Shown here in pieces: positions 32,421 through 41,664 of a stretch of 64,000 bases of DNA (position 1 is the stretch's first letter; each line of letters starts with the position of its first letter). Made by a program: the position numbers and the translations under genes. Location: assembly GCF_014174355.1 (NCBI RefSeq), contig NZ_JABEQF010000005.1:310001-374000 (forward strand). The letters are read 5' to 3'. The notes beneath the pieces were generated by a model. The model saw nothing but the letters and a program-made list of their open reading frames with translations. It was not told the origin of the DNA and did not search any database. The stretch is from Gluconacetobacter azotocaptans. Its GTDB lineage: Bacteria > Pseudomonadota > Alphaproteobacteria > Acetobacterales > Acetobacteraceae.

Positions 32421-33020
32421 ATGTCCGATACGCCTTTTGGCACCAGCCCGTTCGGCCGCGTCCCGCCCCGCCATGTCTGGCTCTATGCCGGTTTCTGGTT
32501 CCGCGTCCTGGCATGGTGGGTCGATACGATGGTCGTGTGCGTCCTCGGCTGGGCCATCAGCCGTGCGGTCGCGCCCAGCCTGTCGATCACCATCCTCGAC
32601 AGCGGAACAGGCGGCGGGATGGGCGGCGGCAAGTACCAGATCGCCGACATCGTGCCCCTCGATTATTCCTATTCGTACAACATGCTCCAGCCCGCCTGGC
32701 ATGGCAGCGGCCTGTATGAATTCCTGCAATTCGTGCTGCCGGCGCTGTATTTCATCCTGTTCGAAGCCTCGCGCCTGCAGGCCACGCCGGGCAAGCTGCT
32801 GTGCCGCATGCGCGTCACCGACCTGCATGGCGGGCGCATCAGCATCCGCCGCGCCGCCGGCCGGTATTTCGGCAAGTTCCTGTCCCTGCTGCTGTGCGGC
32901 TTCGGCTTTCTGATGGTCATGTGGACGTCGCGCAAGCAGGGGTTGCACGACCTGCTTGCCGGCACCTGCGTGATCCGCCGGCAGGAGGAGGCCCTGCTCA
33001 GTTTTGCCCCGCCGGGCTGA
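32421..33020 (+). CDS. RDD-family membrane protein
   Basis: 199 residues with three or four hydrophobic segments. The RDD hallmark appears as FRVLAWWVDTMVVCVLG (Arg..Asp in the first helix) and the later ATPGKLLCRMRVTDLHGG and SRKQGLHDLLAGTCVI. Members are small inner-membrane proteins, some linked to Na+/H+ exchange, mostly unknown. Clustered with argJ and thiM on one strand without obvious functional link. Confidence 0.88.
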   Translation: MSDTPFGTSPFGRVPPRHVWLYAGFWFRVLAWWVDTMVVCVLGWAISRAVAPSLSITILDSGTGGGMGGGKYQIADIVPLDYSYSYNMLQPAWHGSGLYEFLQFVLPALYFILFEASRLQATPGKLLCRMRVTDLHGGRISIRRAAGRYFGKFLSLLLCGFGFLMVMWTSRKQGLHDLLAGTCVIRRQEEALLSFAPPG

Positions 33021-33042
33021 CCCCGGCGTGGAGGGAGGTTCC

Positions 33043-33891
33043 ATGACCCTTTCCCCACCCGCCCCGTTCACGCCCGCCGCCGTCGCCGACACGCTGGAAC
33101 GCATCCGCGCGCGCACGCCCCTGATCCACAACATCACCAACATCGTCGTGGCCAACAGCACCGCCAACGCCCTGCTGGCGATCGGCGCGTCCCCCGCGAT
33201 GGTCGAGGCCGAGGACGAAGTCGCGCAGCTGGTGCCCCTGGCCGCCGCCCTGGTGGTCAATGTGGGCACGCTGACCGTGCCGCAGGCCGCCGCCATCGCG
33301 CGGGCAACCCGCGTGGCCCGCCTGTCCGGCACGCCCTGGATCCTCGACCCGGTCGCGGTCGGGGTACTGGATTTTCGCTCGCGCGTCGCGCTGGACAGCC
33401 TGGCCGACGGCCCCCGGGCTATTCGCGGCAACGCCTCCGAAATCATGGCGCTGGCGCATCTGCGCGGGGCCGGCGGCGACGCTCCGCCATCGGGACGCGG
33501 TGTCGATTCGCTGTCCGGCGCGGCGGAGGCCCTGCCGGCCGCACGAAGCCTGGCCCGCGCCACCGGGGCCTGCGTCGCCGTCAGCGGCGCCACCGACCAC
33601 ATTACGGACGGCCCCCGGGTCGCGACGGTGGCCAACGGCCACCCGATGATGACCCGCGTCACCGGACTGGGCTGCACGGCCACCGCCATCGCCGGCGCCT
33701 GCCTGGCGGTGGGGGACGACGCCATGGCCGCCTGCGCCCATGCCATGGTCCTGATCGGCCTGGCCGGCGAACTGGCCGCCCGGACCGCGCCGGGGCCCGG
33801 CAGCCTCCAGGTCGCGATCCTGGATATGCTGTACCGGCTGGACAGGCAGACGGTGACGGAGCACGCCCGGATCGCCCCTCTCGAACCCTGA
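33043..33891 (+). CDS. thiM: hydroxyethylthiazole kinase
   Basis: 282 residues. Phosphorylates thiazole alcohol for thiamine salvage. PLIHNITNIVVANSTAN at the N-terminus, DPVAVG, and VTGLGCTATAIAGA with the active-site Cys identify it. ATG at 33043 has GGAGGGAGG upstream; the frame from 33004 overlaps the RDD gene. No TPP riboswitch was seen ahead of it. Confidence 0.95.
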   Translation: MTLSPPAPFTPAAVADTLERIRARTPLIHNITNIVVANSTANALLAIGASPAMVEAEDEVAQLVPLAAALVVNVGTLTVPQAAAIARATRVARLSGTPWILDPVAVGVLDFRSRVALDSLADGPRAIRGNASEIMALAHLRGAGGDAPPSGRGVDSLSGAAEALPAARSLARATGACVAVSGATDHITDGPRVATVANGHPMMTRVTGLGCTATAIAGACLAVGDDAMAACAHAMVLIGLAGELAARTAPGPGSLQVAILDMLYRLDRQTVTEHARIAPLEP

Positions 33892-33969
33892 TCCGGTTTT
33901 CCCTATACAGAATATCCTTGCCCGGTCCGCGGCGACCGTTCCATCGGCAACAGGAGGCACTAAACAGGC

Positions 33970-36429
33970 ATGCCGGTTTCCCCCGTTTCCAGATCCCCGT
34001 CCCCCCGCCCCTCGGGGAAGACCATCCATCGGAGAGCGTGGTCCGGCCTGATCGCCGCCCTGTTTCTGCTACTGTCGTCGGGCGCCGGCCCGGCCCTGGC
34101 CGCCGCCCCCCCGTCCGCCCCTACGATGACCGCCCAGCAGGCGCAGCAGGTGCTGGGCGTGCTGAACGATCCGCAGAAGCGGGCGGAATTCACCCGCACC
34201 CTGTCGGCTATCGCCGGCACTCTGCCCGCGCCCGCCGCTGCCCCGGCGGCTGCCGCCAAGCCGGCCGCTGCCTCCGCCCCGGCGAATACGTCCGATGACG
34301 GGACGCTGGAACCCGACAGCCTGGGCAGCGACATCGTGGGCGAACTGTCGGGCGTGCGCGACGCCACGGTGCGGCAGGCCCGGCAGTTCGCCGGCCTGTT
34401 CTCCGACCTGGCGTTCGTCGGCCGCTGGGTGCACAGCGAACTGGCCAGCCCGCAATCGCGCCAGACGCTGCTCGACGCGTTCGGCCGGGCCGGGGCGATC
34501 GTCCTGGTGGCCCTGGCCGCCGAACGCGGGCTGTCCATCGCCCTGCGCCGGCCGCTGGCCGCCGTGACTTCGCGCGCGGTCGAGGCCGAGCGGCGCCTGA
34601 ACCGCCGCGCGACCGAGGCCCCGCCCGCCACCGAGGCCCTGCCCGAGACGGCGGCCGAACAGAAGACGCAGGAAACCCGCCAGCAGGACGACCGCAAGCA
34701 GCACGAAACCCTGCGCATCATCGGGCGCATCCCCTTCTCGCTGCTGCATCTGCTGATCAAACTGATCCCGGTCGCGCTGTTCCTGGGTGTCGGCTACGCG
34801 GGCGCGGCGTTCCTGACGGTCTCCGACCAGGCGGAACTGGTGACGCTGACCCTGACCAACGCCTACATCATCGCGCGGGGCGCCTACCTGCTGGTCGAGA
34901 CGGTCTTCGTCCCGAAATCGCCGACCATCCGCCTGTGCAAGGCTTCGGATTCCACCGCCCGCATCGTGATCCGCTGGTGGACCCTGCTGGTCGCGGTCCC
35001 GTCGATCGTCGTCTGCCTGTCGTCGCTGGGCGCGCTGTTCCATCTGGCCCCCCGCGGAACCCAGGCGATGATCCGCGCCATCGTGCTGGGCGAACATATC
35101 CTGATCGCGCTGTTCATCTGGCGCATCCGCCGGCCGGTCGCCGGCGCCCTGCAGCCGCCCGCACGGTTCCAGGGCCGGTCGTTCTGGATTTTCGTGGGGC
35201 GGCTGGTGCAGTTCTGGTGGCTGCCGGCGATGGTCTTCGACCTGGCGCTGTGGCTGGTGTGGGCGACGCAGATCCGCGGCGGCTACGCCTGGATCTGGCG
35301 CACCATGGCGCTGACCGTCATCGTGATCCTGCTGTCGCGGGTCCTGGCGGTGCTGGCCTTCGGCATGCAGAACCGCCTGTTCCATGTCAGCGACGATGTC
35401 GAGGCGCGCTATCCCGGCCTGCAGGCGCGGGCGGATTACTATTATCCCCTGGCGCGGCGCAGCCTGTCGGCGCTGCTGATCTTCGCCACCATTGTCATCC
35501 TGCTGCAGGCCTGGGGGATTCCCACCTTCGCCTTCTTCCTGCACGGCGCGCTGGGCACCCGCATCGTGGCGGCCGTGCTGTCGATCCTGATCGCCTTCAC
35601 CATCGCCACGGTGGTGTGGGAAATCGCCAATGCCGCCCTGCAGACCCAGATCACCCGCTTCGAGACGACCGAGCAGGCGTCCCGCGCCATCCGGCTGCGC
35701 ACCGTCCTGCCGATCATCCGCACCGTGCTGCTGACCTTCATCATCGTCATCGTCGCCGTGACGACGCTGTCGCAGATCGGCATCAACGTCGCACCGCTGC
35801 TGACCGGTGCCGGCATCCTGGGCGCCGCCATCGCCTTCGGATCGCAGAGCCTGGTCAAGGATTTCATCACCGGCTTCTTCATGCTGGTGGAAAACGCCAT
35901 GCAGGTCGGCGACTGGGTGACGGCGGGCAGCGTCTCGGGCACGGTGGAACATCTGTCGATCCGCACGCTGCGCCTGCGCACGACGTCGGGCGATGTCCAT
36001 ATCATCCCGTTCTCGTCGGTCACGTCGATCGCCAACACCTCGCGCGATTACAACGTCATCGTCGTGTCCTTCATGCTGGACCTCAGCGAAGACCCCGACC
36101 GCGTCGCCGCCATCCTGGCCGACGTCGTGGCGGGCATGCGCGCCGACGACGCCTTCGCCCCCATGATCCTGTCGGACTTCACCTTCCTCGGTGTCGAGGT
36201 CGCGGACGGCAACGGGGCGAAATTCCTGGGGTCGATCCGCACGGCGCCGGGCGCCAAATGGAAGGTGTCGCGCGAATATTACCGCCGGCTGGGGCTGCGC
36301 ATGGTCAAGGAGGGCGTGAAGTTCCCGATCCCCACCGCCATTTCCATGATGACCAATGCCGGGCCCAATCCGCTGCGCATCCGCCAGGACACGCCCGAGC
36401 CACCCCAGCCGGACCCTGCCCATGACTGA
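33970..36429 (+). CDS. large MscS-family mechanosensitive channel
   Basis: 819 residues. Signal-like segment (22-45), a periplasmic Ala-rich part, then about ten hydrophobic segments; the C-terminal MscS core runs from the pore helix TGAGILGAAIAFGSQSLVKD through the beta domain FITGFFMLVENAMQVGDWV and the alpha/beta vestibule. Size and architecture resemble YbiO/YjeP-like multi-helix channels rather than the small MscS. It would release solutes at hypo-osmotic shock. Overlaps the next gene by 8 nt. AGGAGG lies upstream of the ATG. Confidence 0.92.
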   Translation: MPVSPVSRSPSPRPSGKTIHRRAWSGLIAALFLLLSSGAGPALAAAPPSAPTMTAQQAQQVLGVLNDPQKRAEFTRTLSAIAGTLPAPAAAPAAAAKPAAASAPANTSDDGTLEPDSLGSDIVGELSGVRDATVRQARQFAGLFSDLAFVGRWVHSELASPQSRQTLLDAFGRAGAIVLVALAAERGLSIALRRPLAAVTSRAVEAERRLNRRATEAPPATEALPETAAEQKTQETRQQDDRKQHETLRIIGRIPFSLLHLLIKLIPVALFLGVGYAGAAFLTVSDQAELVTLTLTNAYIIARGAYLLVETVFVPKSPTIRLCKASDSTARIVIRWWTLLVAVPSIVVCLSSLGALFHLAPRGTQAMIRAIVLGEHILIALFIWRIRRPVAGALQPPARFQGRSFWIFVGRLVQFWWLPAMVFDLALWLVWATQIRGGYAWIWRTMALTVIVILLSRVLAVLAFGMQNRLFHVSDDVEARYPGLQARADYYYPLARRSLSALLIFATIVILLQAWGIPTFAFFLHGALGTRIVAAVLSILIAFTIATVVWEIANAALQTQITRFETTEQASRAIRLRTVLPIIRTVLLTFIIVIVAVTTLSQIGINVAPLLTGAGILGAAIAFGSQSLVKDFITGFFMLVENAMQVGDWVTAGSVSGTVEHLSIRTLRLRTTSGDVHIIPFSSVTSIANTSRDYNVIVVSFMLDLSEDPDRVAAILADVVAGMRADDAFAPMILSDFTFLGVEVADGNGAKFLGSIRTAPGAKWKVSREYYRRLGLRMVKEGVKFPIPTAISMMTNAGPNPLRIRQDTPEPPQPDPAHD

Positions 36430-37159
36430 CGCCCCCACCCTGCCCACCCTGGAACAGGTCGAGGCCCCGCTGCGCGCCGGCGGGTTCGCCTTCCTGCGCG
36501 CGCCCGTGATGCGCACCCTGCTGGCCCCCTACGGGCTGGCGGACTGGGCAGGTTTCGCCGACAGCTGGAACCGGCTGGGGCTGGACCGCTACATGGCCGA
36601 TGGCGGGCGCTATCGCCGGCGGCGGCACGCGACATTCACCGTCACCGCTGACGCGACCGAGCGCAAGAAGCACCAGCCGCATTACCAAAGCCGCGACTAC
36701 AACGAACTGAATGGCGGGATCGAGCGCTGGTTCCGCCCGGTCGAAACCGCCACCGGCGCCCACCCCGCCCTGCTGGCCATCCTGCGCCTGATGCACCGGC
36801 TGGTGACCGACCTGACGCCGCCCGCCGGGCGGCCCGACGCCTGGCATGCCGAAATCCATCAATTCCGCATCGAAGCCCGGCCGGACGAACCCGGCGAACC
36901 GACGCCCGAGGGGCTGCATCGCGACGGCGTCGACTGGGTCCTGGTCCTGATGGTCCGGCGCGAGAACGTGGCCAGCGGCGAGACCTCGATCCACGATCTG
37001 CACCGGCAGCAGGTCGGCCATTTCACCCTGGCCGAACCGCTGGACGCGGCGCTGGTCGACGACAACCGGGTCTATCACGGCGTTACCGCCGTCCGGCCGA
37101 TCGACCCCACGCGCCCGGCCTATCGCGACGTGCTGGTCGTGACCTTCCGGCACCAGTAA
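36422..37159 (+). CDS. 2-oxoglutarate/Fe(II)-dependent dioxygenase (2OG-Fe_Oxy_2 family)
   Basis: 245 residues. Iron ligands are visible as His166-x-Asp168 (LHRDGVDW) and His219 (VYHGVTAV), with Arg231 or Arg235 positioned for 2-oxoglutarate. The nearest characterised relatives are free-amino-acid hydroxylases such as isoleucine dioxygenase. The start overlaps the channel's stop by 8 nt, implying coupling. The frame upstream to 36356 is inside the channel gene. The substrate is unknown. Confidence 0.85.
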   Translation: MTDAPTLPTLEQVEAPLRAGGFAFLRAPVMRTLLAPYGLADWAGFADSWNRLGLDRYMADGGRYRRRRHATFTVTADATERKKHQPHYQSRDYNELNGGIERWFRPVETATGAHPALLAILRLMHRLVTDLTPPAGRPDAWHAEIHQFRIEARPDEPGEPTPEGLHRDGVDWVLVLMVRRENVASGETSIHDLHRQQVGHFTLAEPLDAALVDDNRVYHGVTAVRPIDPTRPAYRDVLVVTFRHQ

Positions 37160-37177
37160 GGGCCGCGCCGAGCCGAC

Positions 37178-38551
37178 ATGCTGTTCAGTACCCAAGGCTT
37201 CCTGCTGGGCTTCCTGCCGGCGACGCTGATCCTGTTCCATCTCTGCGCCCGTCGCCGCACGGCCAGGCAGGCGGTGCTGGTGGGCGCCTCGCTGGTGTTC
37301 TACGGCTTCTGGGACTGGCGCTTCGTCCCGGCGCTGGTCGGGCTGACGCTGGCCAACTGGGGGCTGGGCCGCGCGTGGGCGGCGACCGGGCAGAAGATCT
37401 GGCCCGTCACCGGGCTGGTGCTGAACCTGCTGATCCTCGGTTTCTTCAAATATGCGAATTTCTTCGCCGAGAGCATCGCGACCGCCCTGGGGCGGCATCA
37501 CACGGCGTGGGCCATCGCCCTGCCGCTGGGCGTGTCGTTCTTCGTATTCCAGAAGATCGCCTATCACGCCGACCTGCTGCGCGGGGCGCGGCCGGTGCGC
37601 AGCGCGCTGGATTTCCTGGAATTCGTTACATTCTTCCCGCAGCTGATCGCCGGCCCGATCGTCCGGCACAGCGAGATCGTGCCGCAATTCGAAACCGACC
37701 CGCACGGCCCCGCCGTATGGGAGAACCTGTCGCGCGGGTCGATGCTGCTGCTGATCGGCCTGGCGAAGAAGGCCGGCCTGGCCGACAGCCTGGCGCAGGT
37801 CTGCAACCCGCTGTTCGAGCAGGCGGCGCATGGTGCTTCGCTGAACATGGCCCAGGGATGGCTGGCGGCGATTTCCTACAGCCTGCAAATCTTCTTCGAT
37901 TTTTCCGGCTATTCCGACATGGCGATCGGCATGGCGCTGCTGTTCGGTCTCCGCCTGCCGTTCAACTTCGACGCACCCTATCGCGCGACCAGCATCCGGG
38001 CCTTCTGGCGGCGCTGGCACATGACGCTGTCGCGCTTCCTGCGCGACTATCTCTATATCCCGCTGGGCGGCAACCGAAAGGGCACGGCACGCCAGATCGC
38101 CAATCTGGTCGCGACGATGGCGCTGGGCGGGTTGTGGCATGGCGCGGGATGGACGTTCGTGGCCTGGGGCGCGCTGCATGGCGCAGCCCTGTCGGTCAAC
38201 CACGTCTGGAGCCGGACCGGCATCCGGCTGGCCGCGCCGCTGGCCTGGGCCGCCACCATGCTGTTCGTCATCCTGGGCTGGGTACTGTTCCGCGCCCCCG
38301 ACTTCCCGACCGCGACGCGGATGCTGCGCGCCATGGCGGGTCTTCACGGCGTGGGGCGCGCGCCCATCCACGATGCCGCGCTGTTCTGGATCGCGCTGGC
38401 CGTGGCCGTGATCGGGCCGTCGTCGCAGGATGCGGTGTCGAGGATGCGTCCCTCCCCGCTGCTGGCCGTGCCGGCGGGCATCGCCTTCGTGTTCCTGCTG
38501 CTGCTGATCGGGGGGCGGATTCCGGATGCGTTCATCTATTTCCAGTTCTGA
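37178..38551 (+). CDS. MBOAT-family membrane-bound O-acyltransferase (AlgI-like)
   Basis: 457 residues, about ten helices. Core motif: FFDFSGYSDMAIGMALLFG, RRWHMTLSRFLRDYLYIPLGG and GGLWHGAGWTFVAWG with the active His. AlgI/PatA-type proteins pass acetyl groups across the membrane to exopolysaccharide or peptidoglycan. The overlapping downstream gene would be its periplasmic partner. The polysaccharide acted on cannot be told; acetic acid bacteria make acetylated exopolysaccharides. Confidence 0.92.
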   Translation: MLFSTQGFLLGFLPATLILFHLCARRRTARQAVLVGASLVFYGFWDWRFVPALVGLTLANWGLGRAWAATGQKIWPVTGLVLNLLILGFFKYANFFAESIATALGRHHTAWAIALPLGVSFFVFQKIAYHADLLRGARPVRSALDFLEFVTFFPQLIAGPIVRHSEIVPQFETDPHGPAVWENLSRGSMLLLIGLAKKAGLADSLAQVCNPLFEQAAHGASLNMAQGWLAAISYSLQIFFDFSGYSDMAIGMALLFGLRLPFNFDAPYRATSIRAFWRRWHMTLSRFLRDYLYIPLGGNRKGTARQIANLVATMALGGLWHGAGWTFVAWGALHGAALSVNHVWSRTGIRLAAPLAWAATMLFVILGWVLFRAPDFPTATRMLRAMAGLHGVGRAPIHDAALFWIALAVAVIGPSSQDAVSRMRPSPLLAVPAGIAFVFLLLLIGGRIPDAFIYFQF

Positions 38552-39593
38552 CCGGCCCTGTGCCGGTCATGCGGGGGCCTGGCGGCGCTTCGCCCTGACG
38601 TTCGCCGCCACACTGGGCGGGGCGGGGCTGTTCGTCTTCCTGTTCGTCGTGACGGTCGATCCATGGGACATGCTGCCGCTGTCGCCGCCGCTGCACCGCA
38701 TCCCGATTTCGACCAACGCGCGCTATACGATGCCGGTGCTGGCCCGCAGCGACCGCTTCGATTCCACCATGGTCGGCACCTCGACGGGGCGCCTGCTGCA
38801 ACCGGCGATCATGGATGCCCCCTTCGGCGCGCGCCTGTCGAACATGGCGATGAACAGCGCGACCCCGTGGGAGCAGGACCGGCTGTTGCGGCTGTTCCTG
38901 CGCCACCATGCCGCCCCGCGCGTGGTGCTGATCGACATCGACGCCTCCTGGTGCTTCGCCTCGCCCACCACCCTTTCCAGCGCGAACCGGCCGATGCCCG
39001 GTTGGATGTACGAGGGCTCGCGCTGGCGCGGCTATGCGGACATGATGAACCTGTATGCCGTGCAGGAAGCCGCCAACCAGTTCATGTGGCTGATCGGGCA
39101 CAAGCGCCAGCGCTTCGGCTCGGACGGCTATACCAGCTTCGTGCCGCCCGACGACCGGTACGATCCCCGCCGGGTGGACGCCCAGTTCCGGGGCTGGAAC
39201 TTCGACCTCCGCAAGGCGACGGGGCCGGTTGCCCCTCCGCTGTCAATGCCGATGCTGCGCCGGATGGTCGACGCCATTCCCGCCGACACCACGAAGGTCC
39301 TGTGGTTTCCCCCGACGGCGCCCGAAATGCAGGGCGCTCCCGGCAGCGTCGTCGCCGCGACGCGGGACGCCTGCCGCCAGGCCGTAGCCGCCATCGGTCG
39401 CGGCAGCCCCCATACGCTGGTGATCGATTTCGACATCCCCGGGCCACTGACGGCCGCGCGCGACAATTTCTGGGACCCCATTCATTACCGCATGGCCGTG
39501 GCGCGGACGATCATGAACGACCTGGCGGCTGCCCGCGCCGGCCAGCCCGTCCCGCCAGCCGATGCGCAAATCCTGGTCCCGCTGGCGCGCTGA
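38526..39593 (+). CDS. SGNH-hydrolase-like partner of MBOAT (AlgJ/AlgX/DltD-like role)
   Basis: 355 residues. One N-terminal membrane anchor (about 21-45), then a periplasmic domain with GTSTGR (Ser86) and DPIHY (Asp317, His320), which match the Ser and Asp-x-x-His parts of an SGNH triad. It starts within the MBOAT gene (26-nt overlap; GGGGGGCGG upstream of the ATG), so the two are co-translated. I infer that it takes the acyl group from the MBOAT protein and transfers it to a glycan. Family-level identity with AlgJ is weak. Confidence 0.72.
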   Translation: MRSSISSSDRPCAGHAGAWRRFALTFAATLGGAGLFVFLFVVTVDPWDMLPLSPPLHRIPISTNARYTMPVLARSDRFDSTMVGTSTGRLLQPAIMDAPFGARLSNMAMNSATPWEQDRLLRLFLRHHAAPRVVLIDIDASWCFASPTTLSSANRPMPGWMYEGSRWRGYADMMNLYAVQEAANQFMWLIGHKRQRFGSDGYTSFVPPDDRYDPRRVDAQFRGWNFDLRKATGPVAPPLSMPMLRRMVDAIPADTTKVLWFPPTAPEMQGAPGSVVAATRDACRQAVAAIGRGSPHTLVIDFDIPGPLTAARDNFWDPIHYRMAVARTIMNDLAAARAGQPVPPADAQILVPLAR

Positions 39594-39708
39594 CGCCCCG
39601 CCCTGGGGCATCGGGCGCCATGCGCCAGGTGGCCCTTGCCGATGACCGGTCATCTGTTATGGAAGATGATCGTCCCGAGGGGAGGCCCCGAACCGATTGG
39701 AGAGGCTG

Positions 39709-40845
39709 GTGAACGCGACCGATCACGGCCAGCCGGAATGGCACCTGGACAGTGATGCGTCCGGAACCGTGGTCGTCCTGTCCGGGGAATGGATCGCCCA
39801 GGATGGCCGCATTCCCCCCTTTCCCGCCGACGGGTTGCGCCAGGTGGAAAAGGGGCAGGGCATCGCCTTCCGGACCGAATCCCTGGGGCGGTGGGATACC
39901 GCGCTGATCAGCTTTCTGTGGGACCTGAAACAGCAGGCGACCCGCGCGGGGCTGGAACTGCGCACCGACACGCTGCCGGATTCGGCGCGCAAGCTGCTGG
40001 ACCTTCTGCCGGAACAGCCCGCGCCACCGCCCGCGCCGCCGCACCGCGCCTTCGCGCCCGTCACGGCCGTGGGTGCCTACACCATCGACAGCCTGACCGA
40101 GATCGGCACCGTCACCGAACTGGGGGCCGAGACCGCGCGCGGCGCCCTGGCGGCGGCCACCGGTCGCGGGCGCATGCGGTGGACGGACCTGATGTCCAAC
40201 GTCCGCGACGCCGGGCCGTCGGCGCTGCTGATCGTCGGCATCGTCAATTTCCTGATCGGCGCCATCCTGGCCTTCGTCGGCGCAGTGCAGTTGCGCAAAT
40301 TCGCCGCAGACATCTATGTCGCCAGCCTGGTCGGCATCGCCGTGGTGCGCGAGATGTCCGCCGTCATGACCGCGATCATCATGGCCGGACGCACCGGGGG
40401 CGCCTATGCCGCGCGGATCGCCACCATGCAGGGCAACGAGGAAATCGACGCCCTGACCGTCTTCGGCATTCCGGTGTCCAGCTACCTGATCCTGCCGTCG
40501 ATCCTGTCGCTGATCCTGACCATGCCGTTCCTGTACCTGTATGGCTGCCTGATCGGCATGCTGGGCGGGTTCTGCGTGGCCATCGGCATGCTGACGGTGA
40601 CCGGCGCGGGCTATTTCCACCAGACGATCAATGCCATCGCGCTGAGCCAGTTCGAATTCGGTTTCGTCAAGAGCATCTTCTTCGCCGCCCTGATCGGCCT
40701 GACCAGTTGCCGCATCGGCCTGCGGGCCGGACGCAGCGCGGCCGATGTCGGCGTGGCGGCGACGCGGGCGGTGGTGGTCGGGATCGTCGGCGTCATCGCG
40801 CTGGATGCGATCTTCGCCGTCATCGCCAACACGCTGGGGATCTGA
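39709..40845 (+). CDS. mlaE: MlaE-family phospholipid ABC permease with N-terminal STAS-like domain
   Basis: 378 residues. The first 110 or so read like a STAS/MlaB domain (TVVVLSGEWIAQDG ... DTALISFLWDLKQQATRAG) joined to an MlaE permease with five or six helices (MSAVMTAIIMAGRTGGAYAARIATMQGNEEIDAL is the conserved core). GTG at 39709 has GGAGAGG just upstream; TTG at 39697 is an alternative. First gene of a four-gene lipid transporter; no separate mlaB is then needed. Confidence 0.92.
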   Translation: MNATDHGQPEWHLDSDASGTVVVLSGEWIAQDGRIPPFPADGLRQVEKGQGIAFRTESLGRWDTALISFLWDLKQQATRAGLELRTDTLPDSARKLLDLLPEQPAPPPAPPHRAFAPVTAVGAYTIDSLTEIGTVTELGAETARGALAAATGRGRMRWTDLMSNVRDAGPSALLIVGIVNFLIGAILAFVGAVQLRKFAADIYVASLVGIAVVREMSAVMTAIIMAGRTGGAYAARIATMQGNEEIDALTVFGIPVSSYLILPSILSLILTMPFLYLYGCLIGMLGGFCVAIGMLTVTGAGYFHQTINAIALSQFEFGFVKSIFFAALIGLTSCRIGLRAGRSAADVGVAATRAVVVGIVGVIALDAIFAVIANTLGI

Positions 40846-40848
40846 GGC

Positions 40849-41661
40849 ATGATCGACACGGTTCCTGACATGTCTCCTGGCGATGCGAAGCGCGAAACCC
40901 TGATGTCGCTGCAGGACATCACGCTGGCGTTCGGTCCCAAGATCATCCAGCAGAACGTGTCCTTCGACGTCCGGCGCGGCAGCATCTTCGCCGTCATGGG
41001 CGGGTCGGGATGCGGCAAGAGCACGATCCTGAAAAGCATGATCGGCCTGCTGCGCCCGCGCCAGGGCCGGTACCTGGTCGGCGGCGACAATTACTGGCAG
41101 GGCGACGACGCCCACCGCGTGGAGGTCAGCCGCCGCTTCGGCGTACTGTTCCAGAGCGCCGCGCTGTGGAGTTCGCTGACGGTAGGCGAGAACGTCGCCC
41201 TGCCGATGCAGATGTTCACCAAGCTGGACCCCGGCACCATCCGCCGCCTGGTGGAACTGAAGCTGGGCCTGGTCGACATGCTGCATGCGATCGACCAGTA
41301 CCCCTCGGAACTCAGCGGCGGCATGAAGAAGCGCGCGGGACTGGCGCGCGCCATGGCGCTGGACCCCGACATCCTGTTCTTCGACGAGCCCTCGGCCGGG
41401 CTGGACCCCATTACCTCGGCCCGGCTGGACGACCTGATCGTCAACCTGCGCGACGGGCTGGGGGCGACGATCATCATCGTCAGCCACGAACTGCCCAGCC
41501 TGTTCGCTATTGCCGATGACGGCATCTTCCTCGACGCGCGCACCAAGACGCCGATCGCCCGGGGCGCCCCGTCCTGGCTGCGCGATCATTGCGACGATCC
41601 GCAGGTCCACGCCTTCATGCATCGCGAACGCCCCGAAACCCCGTCCGGAAGGACCGACTGA
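40849..41661 (+). CDS. mlaF: MlaF-family ABC ATPase
   Basis: 270 residues. Walker A GGSGCGKST (51-59), signature LSGGMKKRAGLARA, Walker B ILFFDEPSAGLDP, switch His in VSHELPS. Energises retrograde or anterograde phospholipid transport with the MlaE-like permease. Starts 3 nt after it. Confidence 0.95.
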   Translation: MIDTVPDMSPGDAKRETLMSLQDITLAFGPKIIQQNVSFDVRRGSIFAVMGGSGCGKSTILKSMIGLLRPRQGRYLVGGDNYWQGDDAHRVEVSRRFGVLFQSAALWSSLTVGENVALPMQMFTKLDPGTIRRLVELKLGLVDMLHAIDQYPSELSGGMKKRAGLARAMALDPDILFFDEPSAGLDPITSARLDDLIVNLRDGLGATIIIVSHELPSLFAIADDGIFLDARTKTPIARGAPSWLRDHCDDPQVHAFMHRERPETPSGRTD

Positions 41662-41664
41662 CCC

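Noticed and set aside
30816-33746. 976-codon open minus-strand frame
   Set aside because: Runs opposite the PPIase end, argJ, RDD and thiM genes, which have clear domains.
33892-33969. Regulatory RNA between thiM and the MscS gene
   Set aside because: No stems or conserved motifs visible, only an AGGAGG.
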